Positions 30,847 through 41,430 of a stretch of 64,000 bases of DNA are shown piece by piece (position 1 is the first letter of the stretch; the number at the start of each line of letters is the position of its first letter). Position numbers and translations under genes: made by a program. The stretch spans positions 148,501-212,500 of the forward strand of contig CAUYUJ010012780.1 in assembly GCA_963575745.1 (NCBI GenBank), in the 5' to 3' direction. Source of the DNA: Prorocentrum cordatum. Taxonomy: Eukaryota; Sar; Dinophyceae; Prorocentrales; Prorocentraceae. The notes beneath the pieces are model-generated. The model did no database searches, was not told where the DNA came from, and was given only the letters and a program-made list of their open reading frames with translations.

Positions 30847-31249
30847 GGCTCACCTCTCCCAGTGTCTAGGATCGTCGCAGGAGCGTTGTTTCTGAATCTT
30901 TCTTTTCGCTGGGGTCGGGGCTTCAGTTGACGCTGGGGGCAGTTTGCGCGGCTCGCAACATTGCAGCGCCATTCAGCGCGCGCGGGGGCGCGCGCGGGCA
31001 CCCAGAAGCGTGCAGCTACTGGGAGAGACGCCCGCAAGCGGCCATGCGAGACCACGGGCGCTCACAGGCACGCGGAAGCACTGGCAAGCACTCCCGCGTG
31101 TTTACATCTTCCCAAAAAGGTTGGCGAGACCTCCCACGCGTGCCCACGAGCACCCGCAACTCATCACGAAGCGCCCGCGGGCGGTCGCAGTCGCGGGCAC
31201 GCGCCCAAAGGCGGCCACACAAGCGCAGAAGCGCCCGCCGAAACCTTCC

Positions 31250-31880
31250 CCGCATGCACTGCTCCGCAGGCAATCGGAGGCCTCCGCCGAGCGTCGCGAC
31301 CAGGGGGCCACGTAGTGAGTCGGGCGAATGTTTCTCAGCCTTGCCGGTCGCCCTCGGCATCCCTGCGCGCGCTGGCAATGGGCGTTTTGTTTACAGACAG
31401 CTTCCGGAGGCCCATCGACCCCCAACGCATATTGAACTGCTGATGAGGGGGCCTGAGCGTGTTCCAACATTTACAAGAACGTTAGGTCTCAGAGGGGGGC
31501 ATGGCCACATATGGCCAAACATATATGTTTGGGCCTGTGAAAAAAAAAAACATATATTATGCATGGGCAAGTAAACAAGTACATGACGCATACGCCGGTA
31601 TAAAGAAATATACATGTATGGGCGGGCGTACATAACGATATGCACGGACCAGTGTAGCACGACAAATGTGTACAGGTGTATCCAGAATGTGGCGACATTT
31701 TCCCAGCCGTCCATGTACGCAGAGGGCCTCACTCGGGCATTGCCTTTTGGATGAGCACTGCCTCGCGGGATTCTCGTGTGGCTTTGGTAAGCTCTCACGG
31801 GTCTCATGGGGTTCGCTCGTCGGGCTCTCACGTGTCTCGCGGGGTTCGCTCGTCGGGCTCGTCGGGCTCTCACGGCCTCG
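31250..31880 (+). repeat. Long inverted repeat, left arm
   Basis: Shares with the reverse complement of 33370-33950, in order: ATCGGAGGC, TAGTGAGTCGGGCGA.TGTTTCTCAGCC, CTCGGCATCCCTGCGCGCGCT, GGCCCATCGACCC, ATGCATGGGC, ATGGGCGGG, GGACCAGTG, TGCCTCGCGGG, CACGGGTCTC and TCGCTCGTCGGGCTCTC. Identity is high in blocks and low between them. Confidence 0.75.
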
Positions 31881-33369
31881 GAGGGTTACAATAAGACCCC
31901 CAAAGGGCCTCAAGAGGGTTCCAGATGGCCCCAAGAAGGGCAAATCAGGACCCCAACAGGGCCATATGAGGGCCCCAAGAGGTCCCCAGAGATGTGTCAC
32001 GGCCGTGAAACATCCCCGGGGCCCTCTCGGGGCCCTCTTGGCCCCCCCTGGGAGTCTCCTTGGGCCCCTCAAAGACGGCGGCAGAGGCCTCAGGATGAAC
32101 CAAGAGAGGCTCCAAGAGGGCCTCAAGAGGCCCCCAGGAAGGCCCACGGGATTATGTACCACAAGGGGGTCGGTTGGTAGATATTCCTGGGCACTTCTTG
32201 GAAACATATGCGGTGCTCTTGGGGGCCATCTGGGGGCCCCAGGGAGCCCTGTGGGGCCCCTTTTCCGGCCCTCCGAGGCCGTCTTCCCTCCTGCCTCCTC
32301 CTCCTACGTTATCCTGCTTCCTCCTGCAGCACCCATCCTCTGCATCCTCCTCCTGCCTCCTCCTCCCCCCCCTCCTCCTCCTCCTCCTCCTCCTCCTCCT
32401 CCTCGCCCTCCTTCATCCTCTCTTGCACCTGCATATTGTTATTCCTCGTCCTCCTCCTCCCTCCTCCTCTTCCTCCTCCTGCCTCCTCCTGCCCCTCCGG
32501 CTCCTCAGGGCAACAGGGGCCCCGGAGCATTCAGAGGGCCGTTGGGGTCCGCACTGCGCTCCCCGCTGCACTCCCCGCTGCACTCCCCACTAGCGCCCCA
32601 CTAGCGCCCCACTAACGACTGTCACAGGGTTCGTGGCCATGCCGATTCGGCTTAAAGTCGAGCGCCACAGTCGAGTGCGAAGTCCCGCTTAAGATTTCTC
32701 GTGGGCTCGTTGGTGGGCTCGCTAGTGGGCCCCTTAGTGGGCTCGTTAGTGGGCTCGTTAGTGGGTCGCTAGTGGGCCCCTTAGTGGACTCGTTAGTGGG
32801 TCCCTTAGTGGGCTCGTTAGCGGGCTCGTTAATGGGTCCCTTAGTGGGGGCGTTCGGGGGTCCGCTCCTGGGCCGTTCGTGGGCGGCCTCCTGGAAGAGC
32901 CTCGTTGTTGCCTGGTGGGCTTCTTGATGCGAGCCCTGAGTGACTTCGCCCAAGAGGGTCCGAAAGGTTTCAAGACCCACCGATGAGGGCCCAACGGAGA
33001 CTTCGAGAGTCCGACGGAACCCGACGGAGCCGGAAGGAGCCATACGGAGCCCGACGGAACACGACAGAACTCAAAAGGGAAAGGAAAAGGCGACAGGATG
33101 AGCCCGACGAAGCCTGACAGAGCCCGACTAGAGGAGGGAGGAGGACAAGGAAAGGAGGAGGGAGGATGACAAGGGGAGATGCGGAGCCCGACGGAGCCCA
33201 ATCGAGCCCGCAAGAGCCCCACGAGAGCCTCGCGAGAACCCCTGGGGGAGCCCGGCGAGAGCCCCGCGTGAGCCCCACGAGACCCCGAGCGAACCCCGAG
33301 GAACGCCCGGCGAAATCCTCGCGGGGAACCCCATGAGAGCCCCGCAGGAACCCCGAGAGAGCCCGACGA
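31881..33369. repeat. Centre of inverted repeat: short tandem repeats
   Basis: 31890-32160 has CCCCAAGAGGGCC-type repeats. 32280-32470 is TCC-rich. GCACTCCCCGCT and GCGCCCCACTA repeats lie near 32565-32610. 32700-32850 is a 12-bp minisatellite (TTAGTGGGCTCG / TTAGTGGGCCCC). 33000-33360 has AGCCCGACGGA-type 9-11 bp repeats. No gene. Confidence 0.75.
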
Positions 33370-33950
33370 GCGAGCCCCACGAGACCCGTGGGAGCCCAAA
33401 AAAGCCCCACGAAAACCCCGCGAGGCAATGCCGGCCCCAAAGACAGTGCTCGAGAGAGGCAGGCCGCGTATTTTGACGGTCGAGCCATCTTCACCACATG
33501 TAGGATGCACTTGTGCATCGTTCTCGTTCTTCACTGGCCCATGCACGTGTTTTTCGTTACCCGCCCATGTATGCATATTTCCATATGCTGGCCGATGCTC
33601 AATGTCGTGTTCTAAACTGGTTAATGCTCACACGGTCGCACGCACATTGGCCCATGCATATCTTGCGCACGTCTGTGGCGAAGGTCCCCTTTGCAGCTTA
33701 ACTGTTATACATGTTGAAGCACCCGCAAGTTACTTGATCGGCAATGCAATTTGGGCCGATGGGTCGATGGGCCGTCGGCAGTCGTCTGCACAAAGCACCC
33801 CCTGTCAGCGCGCGCAGGGATGCCGAGCGCGACTGACATGGCTGAGAAACACTCGCCCGACTCACTATGTGAGCCTCCCGGGCGCGACACTGGGAGGAAG
33901 CCTCCGAGTGCCTGCAGGGCGGTGCATGGCAATTTGTGAGCGCTTGACAA
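33370..33950 (-). repeat. Long inverted repeat, right arm
   Basis: Reverse-complement partner of 31250-31880. Both arms carry the ATGCATGGGC/ATGGGCGGG block and the ACTCACTA...CCGACTCACTATGTGAG region. Outer flanks (30955-31250 and 33950-34240) are related only weakly. Confidence 0.75.
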
Positions 33951-34283
33951 TAATGGCCACCTGTGAGTGTTTTGCAATGTCGGGAAAACGTTGGCCGGTC
34001 ACTTCCAAACCACGCCAAAATAATGACCACACGTTTAAGACGACTCTGCCGCTATCATGCAATGCGCATGCCGTTGGGCATGCACCGGGCCCCGCCCCGC
34101 GCAATCGCCATGGCCACGAACCATTCTGGCGAGATGCGCAACCATGGGCATACGCGCGCCCGCGATTCAGCCACCCCCTGGAGAAGGAGGGGCAAAACCA
34201 TAGCGCCCGAATCCAACAAAAACTGCGATGAGCAATGAGTTCGGAGCGCGAGTCCAGCGCGCGCCGCAAAAACGAAACAAGAG

Positions 34284-34289
<6 letters not shown>

Positions 34290-34347
<58 letters not shown>

Positions 34348-34356
34348 AAAAAAAAA
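34290..34356 (+). repeat. Poly(A) tract
   Basis: An almost uninterrupted A run, followed by CAAAAAAAAAAGC. It could be a retroposon tail in plus orientation, but no matching target duplication is evident. Confidence 0.9.
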
Positions 34357-34589
34357 AGCAGGACACAAAAAACCATTAGTGGATCCTAGCCTCGGGGAGA
34401 GCTGACAAGGCGTCGTCTTGGGCGTCGTCAGGGGCGCTCCACTCGTCGTCACCTCTGCCACCTTGCGCTCCTTCCGCCGCCTCGGCCGCCCAGACTCACG
34501 TCGGGCATGCCCCCCATACAGGGGGAACTTCGACGGGGAGAAACAAATGCCCCAACAACCCCCCCCCAAAAAAAAAAAAAAAGCCCCCA

Positions 34590-34680
34590 GACTACTTTTG
34601 GAGCATTGTTTGACTATTGTTGGTGCATGTTTCATTTCCCGTTGAAAATCCACATGCGCGGGGACAGGCCCGACTTAAGC
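34590..34680 (+). repeat. Dispersed repeat family F, copy 3
   Basis: GCATTGTTTGACTATTGTTGGTGCATG, TTGAAAATCCACATGCGCG and GGGGACAGGCCCGACTTAA parallel 18985-18885 (minus) and the end of the 20395 copy. It sits at the border where copia coding text resumes. Confidence 0.6.
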
Positions 34681-35459
34681 CCGGACTCCCAGGTCGCCTC
34701 CAAAGATCGGTCCGGGGACCTACTTCGCGCCAGGTCTTCAGGAGGGAACCTCTCGGGAGGGCGCCGCGCGCGCGCCGCCGAGGTATCGCGGCCAGAGCCG
34801 ACGGGCCTGGAGGGCTCAAAAACAAGATTCCCCACGGGAGCGTTAGCCGCTGAAGCCCCTCGCTCGGCGGGCGGGGAAACGGCGTGCCCGGGGGAAGCTG
34901 GCGCGCCAGAAATCGCCGGGCCGGGCGGCCCAAGGAGGCTGAGCCTAGGCGGTGCTAATTCATCAGGATGGCCAGGCGGGACTCCGCTGGGCGACGCGCC
35001 GCCGGGCGGCGGCGCGGACTCGGGCGGCCCCTCGATCGCGGCCGCCCACTGCCTGGAAGAAGGCGCCTCCCCCTCGTGCTCTCCTATTGGGGTAAGTCTG
35101 GGCTTCTTATCCGCGGAACCTCTCCCGGGGCCATTGGCGGGCCTAGTCTCGCTCCTCGGCCCTCGAGGGCCCGATCGAGAGTCGGGCGGCGCCAAGCCCC
35201 CGCCCGGGGCCAAAGACCCTCCAGGAACAAAGTCCCCGGAGACCGAGGGGCAGCGAGAATCATCCGAAACCCTCTGGCGACGCCTGGCGGAGACCTGATC
35301 GAGAGGGTCCGCGGCGCGATCGTTCTCGGGGACGTCGTCGGCCTCGGGGGGCGGGGGGCCTTCGGAGGCCGCGTCCGCCGCCCCGGCCCTCGCCCCAGGT
35401 TTGCAGACCTCTTCTCTAAGCCGATCGAAGGTGGGGCTGTCGAGGAATTCTGCCCGCAT
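34632..35459 (-). pseudogene. copia linker between integrase and RT
   Basis: Starts MRAEFLDSPTFDRLREEV, typical of the segment after the copia integrase C-terminus, then becomes Pro/Gly/Ala/Ser-rich for 230 residues. It is in a different frame from the integrase tail upstream. Confidence 0.6.
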
Positions 35460-36389
35460 CGACTCGGCCCGGGTGGCTGGCCTGAGTTGCCCGGCTTAAA
35501 GAGCTGGCCCTCATCGCACTGGTGCCCCCGGACCCCTCTGACTGGTAAATCACGACCCCCGGCCCCGTCCACCCGTCCCTCTGCAGCGAGTGGGAGCGAT
35601 TGGGCGCCGTGAGGCGCCTGAACACATATACCCAGTCACCTGGGCGGAAGACGCGCTGCGCGCGGGGCCGTGCCCTCGCCGCCTCAACAGCGCGCGACCG
35701 AGCATCTAAACCAGCGATCGAGGGGCGGACGGGCCTTTTCCTTGATTTTGTGCTGGCGCGCAAACTCTGCGTGGAGACGCCCTCCTTTCCAATCGGGTCG
35801 ATCGGATCGCCCGAAAGCGGACTCCGAGGCGGGTCCCGGCCAAGAACCACTTGCGAGGGGCCCCGGTGAAAGCCTCGATTTTTCGCCGCCACGACCTCGC
35901 AAAGCACAGGATCGGTTCCGTGCCTGGACGTCGGATTCACGGACTGGGCAGCCTTGGAGAGAGCGCCCTTCACGATGCCTCCGCGGCGCTCGCACTTGCC
36001 ATTCTGGTGAGGCGAGTTGGCGGGAATGGCATGCTGCATGATACCCAGATGCTCGCCCCCCCCTGGCAGAAACGGCCTCAGACCCCTCCCCCCCCCGTCG
36101 CGCGTAAGGACCTCTGGAGCTCCAAAACAATGAACCCACCAACGAAGAAAGGCACCCCAGGCCGATGTGCCGCATCATCGGAAAGGAGGGTGCACTGCTG
36201 AAACGAGGCCCCGTGATCGACCAAGTAAATCACCGGCGCAATCTTGCCCTGGATATCCAGATAGAACACGTCCACAGCCACCACTTCATTGAAGGCACAT
36301 GAGTGGGGAAGGTGTGCTTTTCGCCTCCATCCGGCCCTGGGGCGAAAAGCAAACTGATCGCATCGAAACTGATCCCTCGCCCACCGCAA
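35416..36389 (-). pseudogene. copia integrase, frameshifted
   Basis: The core domain starts near 36300 with FNEVVAVDVFYLDIQGK and IYLVDHGASFQQ (first catalytic Asp in VDVF). The second block (GAPEVLTRDGGG) is in another frame near 36130, and the third (IPANSPHQNGKCERRGG, catalytic Glu) near 36020. The D,D,E triad is therefore recognisable but split. KNRGFHRGPSQVVLGRDPP and FRPGDWVYVFRR...WTGPGVVI follow as the copia C-terminal region. Two more frame changes occur at 35460-35530 before the linker. At least three frameshifts make it non-functional. Confidence 0.85.
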
Positions 36390-36394
36390 GGCTT

Positions 36395-38534
36395 CTAAAC
36401 GCGCGCCAGCGACGCGCAGAGCCCGAAGGAAGTCTTCGTTTGAGGGGTGCCCAAGGTTGACATGGAGAGCCCCTGGTCCAGCTTTTCGGTCTCGGGTCCC
36501 GGGGCCGACTCGAGGCGAGCCCGCGATCGCGGCCCCCTGGGGTTCGCCGACTCAGAGCCCCCTTTCCGAGGCGGCGGGATCCGCCCCTTGCACGGGAAAG
36601 CTCCATCTGTCCCGATCCGAAGACTGACCCTCGCCCTCGCAGAACGCGAGACGGTCAATGCCCGAGCTCCGCCGTCCACGATGGCAGGCCCAAGCGGCCC
36701 AGGCGCCATCCCCCACAAGGCCAGACTACTGGTCAGCTCGCCCGGGAACTTCCCAGCGGCGGAAGTCCTGGCGCCGCCAAGGAGGGTGACGTGGGCATGG
36801 TCCGAGGAGCAACGACGCTGACAATGAGCTAGGACCTCGGACGAATTGGACACGATGGTCGTCGGTTTCTTAGCGGGTCCCAAGTTCCCGGCCGTCAGCC
36901 CGCGCATCCACTGGCCCAGGCGGGCCGACCGAACATCAGCCCTCTCAGAAATCGCCCCGATGCGCTCGTGCCCCCAGGACGACGCAGAGGACGGGTGCTC
37001 CGAAGCAAGTAGCCCCCCGTGGTCCATCAAAAAATTCGGCTATCTTCGCACGCAGATGCATCGCCGCCGACCCTCTGGTCTCTCCCCCCCTCTCTCTTCG
37101 ACTCTCCTGGGATGCATCCGGCCCCAGTTGGCGGCCCGGGGCGCGCTAAAGGCTTTGCACATCGGAGTCATGCAGGCCACCAGGAGAGCATCGGCCTCGA
37201 GCTGCCTCCACATATTGACCTGGCCCACAGGAAAGAGGAGATCAGTGCCCATGATGAGATCGAGCGGGCCGAGACCCTGTGGCCCCGTCGCTCCAGCTCG
37301 GCAGTGACCTTAGCCGGACTGAAGACCTCTCAGGCCAGAGCACCCCCCTCCTCCTCTCAGCCCTGAGAATTAGCTTCCGCCGAGCCCGACGCCCCGAGCG
37401 AAGACGCGCGCCATCTAGGGCCCGGGCGGCCGCCTGTCGCGCCTTTCGGGAAACCGACGGCTGCGCGTGATCCAGGAGACCGTCTGAGACCTCCCCCACC
37501 TTCTTTCCTGTTCCCCCCTTCCCTCCCTTCTCCGCTTCAGCTCCTCCCTTCGCCTCTCCTCGGATCTTCTCGCGCCGGAAAGGCACGTCGAGAACTGCCG
37601 CTAGAGTGCAGGAGACTGCCTGAGCCATCTTCCGCGCCCCCGAGGCTGCCCAGAGACCCGAGACAAGGATGCGACCCTTGATCTCGACCCACCTCGGAAG
37701 GGGGGGGGGGGGCGGATATATCGGTCTCGCCTCCGCACTCGGCCACCGCGAAGGCCGTGGGGAACTTAGTTCGACCCTGCGGGTCGAGCCCGGTGGGAAA
37801 CCACCCTTGCCTAGAGCACGCGCCAGGCGAAGTGGGAGGCGCGGGGAGATCCGAGCCGAAGGATCTCTGGATCTCCCGGGGAGCCCCTCGGATGCGTCGT
37901 CGCGCCCGGGCGCGATTGAAGAGTTGAGGCAAGGGAAACTCGGGGAGCCCGCTGTGGACCATCTTCCCCTGATGGCCGCCGGCCAGCTCACTCGCGCGCC
38001 AGTGCCCTCCTGGGGGCCCTCCGCAACCGCCGGCAGCACCCCTCCGGGAGCGCGGCCCTCGGCGATCGCCTGCATGATCTTGGCCACCCTCCTCTCCTCG
38101 AGCTCCTTTGGGGTGAACGGGACACGCGGCAGCTGGATCTTGCGCGCCATGCACTTCGTGCGCTGGCCGAACTGGTTGGAGCCGAACCACTTCGAGTGCG
38201 CTGGATGAAAGCAATCCTGCGGGTCCTCGGACTCCTTGACTGCGGCTGGCATCACTGAGACAGCTACGACCTTCTGCGTGCACGCGTGGAGGAGGTGCCA
38301 GAGGGGGCGAAGGACAGCCCGGCGCCAGCAGAGCATCGGGGTCAGGACCTTGTAGCCGCCCAGAAACCACTGCGACTCAAGCTCGGTCATGGCCCCCGTC
38401 TCCAGCGCCTCCTCGACAGGCGGATCGAACTTGGTCTTCGACAGCTGCTCCCAATCTTCCATCTCGACGTCGGTCACTCCGCGCCCCATCGCATGGCGGG
38501 TCCCCTCGCGCAGGTTGCCCAGGTCTGAATCCAC
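36395..38534 (-). pseudogene. copia polyprotein, Cys/His region upstream of integrase
   Basis: 38534-37242 contains DCFHPAHSKWFGSNQFGQRTKC, resembling the C.H......G.N..G.....C motif of dinoflagellate copia polyproteins with the last Cys pair incomplete. 37030-36395 contains SNSSEVLAHCQRRCSSDHAH and GGARTSAAGKFPGELTSSLA, the pre-integrase block. Between them lie low-complexity Arg/Pro/Lys stretches. The two parts are in separate frames. Confidence 0.6.
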
Positions 38535-39189
38535 CTTCTTGGCCGGCGCCTTCCGCGCACGGCTGCTGACATGAGGCGGCTTGCCCCGCGCTGCCAGGCG
38601 GCCTGGCTTGCCCGCTGGATCGGGCGCCGCCGGGCGCGCCCCCCCCCCCCCCCCCCCTGAGATGAGACCTTCGAAGCAGGCTGAGCCGAGAACTCCAGAT
38701 ATTCGCGCCCTGGGGGTTAGGATACTCCGGGGAGAGAAAAGTCGGGGAGACGTAAGACCCGGGCACGGGGGACTCGGAAATCCCCGACGAGGTCGTCAAA
38801 AAAATGACGAGGCCGAGCCTGCATTTTGACGAGGTCTCCCGCTGCAGACATCCCACAAAACTCCTCCTCGTCAAAATCCGAGTCGCGGTCGTCAAAAAAC
38901 GATGGCGAACCCGAGTCCCGGCAAACCCGGGTCTTACGCTCCCCCGAAAAAGGGCGGGGTGAGAACTGACTGGGCTGAAGCGCTAACCTGTCTACCCCTC
39001 CGCCCCCCCCCCACCCCAGCGGTCCTCTACCGGCAGCTGGCTGACCGGCATCTTCTGCTGGATCTCGGGGGCCAGGGGGAAGTCGCTGGCTGGGCGCTGA
39101 ACGAGATCGACTGAACGATGGCCCGAGGGGTGGGGTGCCAGCTTCACCCCCGAGATCTTCCCAGCCACTCGCACGGTCATCAAATCCCT

Positions 39190-39498
39190 CTAGAGGTCGA
39201 TGATCGCGTTGAGAGCGGACGCGAACTTCGCTGGAAGTAGGGGCGGGCGCGAGCCTTCCAGCACCAGGAACTCAACGACCCCGCGGCCTCCGAGGGAGAT
39301 GGGGGCCCGCGCTCTGCCGATCGGGACCGCGCGGCCGCTCGCTCCAGAGGCCTGAACGCCCACCGCTGGGCTCCAGTCGAAGTGGATCCTGAACCCGTGA
39401 GCCTGCAGCGCTCGGTCCAGCTCCTCAGCGTTGACCTCCCCAATCAGTGCCTGTCCAGCGGCCGCGTCGACCAGCGCGCGGGCGCCTGGTTTCTTCAA
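39190..39498 (-). pseudogene. copia aspartic protease
   Basis: ALVDAAAGQALIG carries the active-site Asp in the D-[T/S/A]-A form used by this retroelement group. GRGVVEFLVLEGSRPPLLP and FASALNAIIDL follow as the flap and C-terminal strands of a retropepsin. The domain processes the polyprotein. It lies between the gag zinc knuckle and the integrase region, as expected. Downstream, 39183-38992 (RVAGKISGVKLAPHPSGHRSVDL) continues it in another frame. Confidence 0.7.
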
Positions 39499-39528
39499 CG
39501 CGACCGTGGCCAGCGAGAGACCTCCTCC

Positions 39529-40922
39529 TCAGTGCTGCATGATCTTCTGGTTCCAATCAGTTAGGATTGAGTCCGAGACTAGGCTCAACGACGCACGGGG
39601 GCCCCCGTCCTCGTTCACGAAGCAGTACGTGAACCCCGAGATTGGCTTTGACGCCTTGCCCTCCTTCTCGCGGGCCAACCGACCGGCCTTGTTCGTAGAT
39701 GGTTCCTTGTACTGATCAGCCCAGTGACCCTTGTCTCCACAATTTGCACAGCGACTCTTCTTGCGAAAACCCTTCTCACAGACTTTTCTGAATCCAGACC
39801 GAACCGCCTGTCTCCGATCACAGAACTCACGACGAGTCTTCTGCGCCAGCTTCAGCTGCCGAGACTCCGCCCAAGTGAGCCTGCGCTCCATTGCCGAGCT
39901 CCTCCTCCGGAGCGGCCGCGAAGACATCTGGCGCCTAGAACTCGCCATGCTCCTGAGCATATATGGCAGCCAAGAGTGCTACGGCATCGCCCTCTGGAAG
40001 CCCAATCTCATCGTCGTCACCAAGCGTGTCCTGATCTGCGGGGCCGAGAAGTTCTCGTCGGCCAGGAACGCCTTCGCGATCTGCGGCGGGGCGGCGGGGA
40101 GGGCGAGCTTCTCCGTGACGCCCAGCTGGAGGAAAACTGCACGGATCGAGCTCGCATCGAGCCGGCCGCCTGCCAGGGACCCCATGTTGATCTTGTTCTG
40201 CGCGGAGAGGTTCGCCCCCTCCTCCGGTTACCTGGCTCGGACGTTTTCTGGAAGCGCAAGTCCCCGTGCCTCCGCGTCGGCTAGCTGCGCGTCCCTGCGC
40301 AGGACGCAGTCGGTGATCGTCTCCCCCTTTCTGATCATGTAGTCGAACATCGCGAGTGAGTGAGAGATCCGGCCCCTGTCCCGAGGGCGCTCGCCGTGGA
40401 GACCGCACATGTGCGATATCAGGTTCTCGACCCCGAAATCGTTATCCAGCGTGGCCCTCGCCGTCTGGAACTTTCACTGCAGCCCCACTGGCAGCGATTC
40501 GATCACGCGAGAAGCTTGCGTCGACAGCGAATGTCCTGTCCTCCGAGTCCAGGCCCTCGAATTCTCTGAGTACAGCGCCAGGTGCTCCAAACCGACGAAG
40601 CTTGGGGGCGGGCCGCAGTCGCGACTGCGCTGGTCCGCTGACGACCGCCGGCCGCCTGCCCGGTCCGAGGCCCACCCGCTCCGCCAGTCGGTAACCCAAC
40701 CGTCCTCGTACCACCTGTCCCGCCCGGATTCTTCCCAAGAGTAGCACTGCGCCCAAGTGTTATGATCTCAAACTCCTGCTGCTCATCCGTCAGCACTTCT
40801 GACTCTCTCGTTCGAGCCGCGTCATCCGTCGGCATGCCGACGGCAGCACGCACACCCTGGGGCACCAAGATGCAGGGCGCCACCGTTCTGAAGAATAACT
40901 CGCCACCTCGGCAACAGGCCAC
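39529..40922 (-). pseudogene. copia gag with degenerate zinc knuckle
   Basis: Begins just inside the PBS. Gag-like text runs through several frames: KLRRFGAPGAVLREFEGLDSE (40756-40442), MIRKGETITDCVLRRDAQLADAEARG with LALPENVR (40410-40228) and GSLAGGRLDASSIRAVFLQLG (40185-39979). 39960-39529 holds the nucleocapsid knuckle CANCGDKGHWADQY near 39750. The expected fourth ligand Cys is Tyr, a one-base change. At least three frameshifts. Confidence 0.75.
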
Positions 40923-40934
40923 TCGTCAACCACG

Positions 40935-40948
40935 GGCTCCGCTTACCA
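40935..40948 (-). other. Candidate primer-binding site
   Basis: One base after the 5' LTR the minus strand reads TGGTAAGCGGAGCC. TGGTA at this spot is the usual start of a PBS complementary to the initiator tRNA-Met 3' end in copia elements. The match beyond the first five bases could not be checked. Confidence 0.6.
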
Positions 40949-40949
40949 C

Positions 40950-41143
40950 TGCCACGGGTCAGGGGGCTCTGGGAGACAGGAAGGACTGTGGGAGGATAAA
41001 TTTGTGAATCAGAAGGTCACGCTCGTCACCTCAGTGACCCCTCGGACTCACGCCTACACCAAAATGGCTGCAAGCCACAGTCGAACACGAAAAGGGAAGA
41101 ACGGGGGAAGAGAGGTACCCCCCGAGGGAAGCAAACGATGACA
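40950..41143 (-). repeat. 5' LTR of the copia element
   Basis: 194 bp on the minus strand from TGTCATCGTTTGC to CCGTGGCA. Partner of 28466-28661. It contains GCAGCCATTTTGG, an 11-base overlap with the spliced leader core that is probably coincidental. Confidence 0.85.
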
Positions 41144-41256
41144 GGGCTCAACCATCCGTCAGACGTGCCCAAGACTCACGCGGTCCTGTTCCAAATGCGG
41201 CTCCGATCGGCTCGATGTTTGACCTGGAGGCCTTCTCCATTCCCGAGCCGGCGGCG
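41144..41256. other. No feature seen
   Basis: Short flank between the retrotransposon and MITE C copy 2, starting with the GGGC target-duplication candidate. Confidence 0.4.
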
Positions 41257-41430
41257 AGCCCAGGGATGGAATCAGAGGGGCGGGACTTCTCAGAAGGCTC
41301 AGAAGGCTTCTGGGCCATTCTGGAAGTCTTCTGAGCCTTCTCCAAAGTCGGGGACGCCTTCCCAGAAGGCGCGAGGGCTTCTGAGAAGCCCCGCCGCCTT
41401 CTGCGAGAGGCTGCCCCCTCTCACTTACCC
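41257..41430 (+). mobile_element. MITE-like family C, copy 2
   Basis: AGCCCAGGGATGG, GGGACTTCTCAGAAGGCTC, TTCTGAGCCTTCTCC, GTCGGGGACGCCTTCCCAGAAGGCGCGAGGGCTTCTGAG, GCCGCCTTCTG and CCCCCTCTCACTTACCC, in the order of copies 1 and 3, with inverted ends. Confidence 0.75.

Larger units (their letters stand above)
30850..34640. mobile_element. Foreign segment inside the copia pol, with long inverted repeat
   Basis: About 3.7 kb between the copia linker and RT has no copia text. It holds two ~600-bp inverted arms (31250-31880 and 33370-33950), a 1.5-kb centre of short-period repeats, a ~57-nt poly(A) tract (34290-34356) and a family F copy. The exact insertion points are not resolved and no transposase is visible. 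It may be one foldback-type element or several insertions. Confidence 0.55.
28466..41143 (-). mobile_element. Ty1/copia LTR retrotransposon, old and interrupted
   Basis: LTRs of ~195 bp bound a minus-strand element. Its order is PBS, gag with zinc knuckle, aspartic protease, Cys/His region, integrase, proline-rich linker, reverse transcriptase, RNase H and 3' LTR. Integrase before RT is diagnostic of Ty1/copia. The LTRs begin TGTCATCG and end CGTGACA/CGTGGCA, are roughly four-fifths identical by eye, and are flanked by GGGC (28462-28465, 41144-41147). Every domain is broken by frameshifts or stops, so it is inactive. About 3.7 kb of foreign sequence separates linker and RT. Confidence 0.88.

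Noticed and set aside
36650-36700. AIVDGGARALTV as the copia protease site
   Set aside because: A better protease (ALVDAAAGQALIG with flap text) lies in the correct position at 39190-39498.
41059-41075. Spliced-leader-like CCAAAATGGCTGCAAG in the 5' LTR
   Set aside because: Only 11 bases match the leader core, and the flanking bases differ in both LTRs. Probably coincidence.
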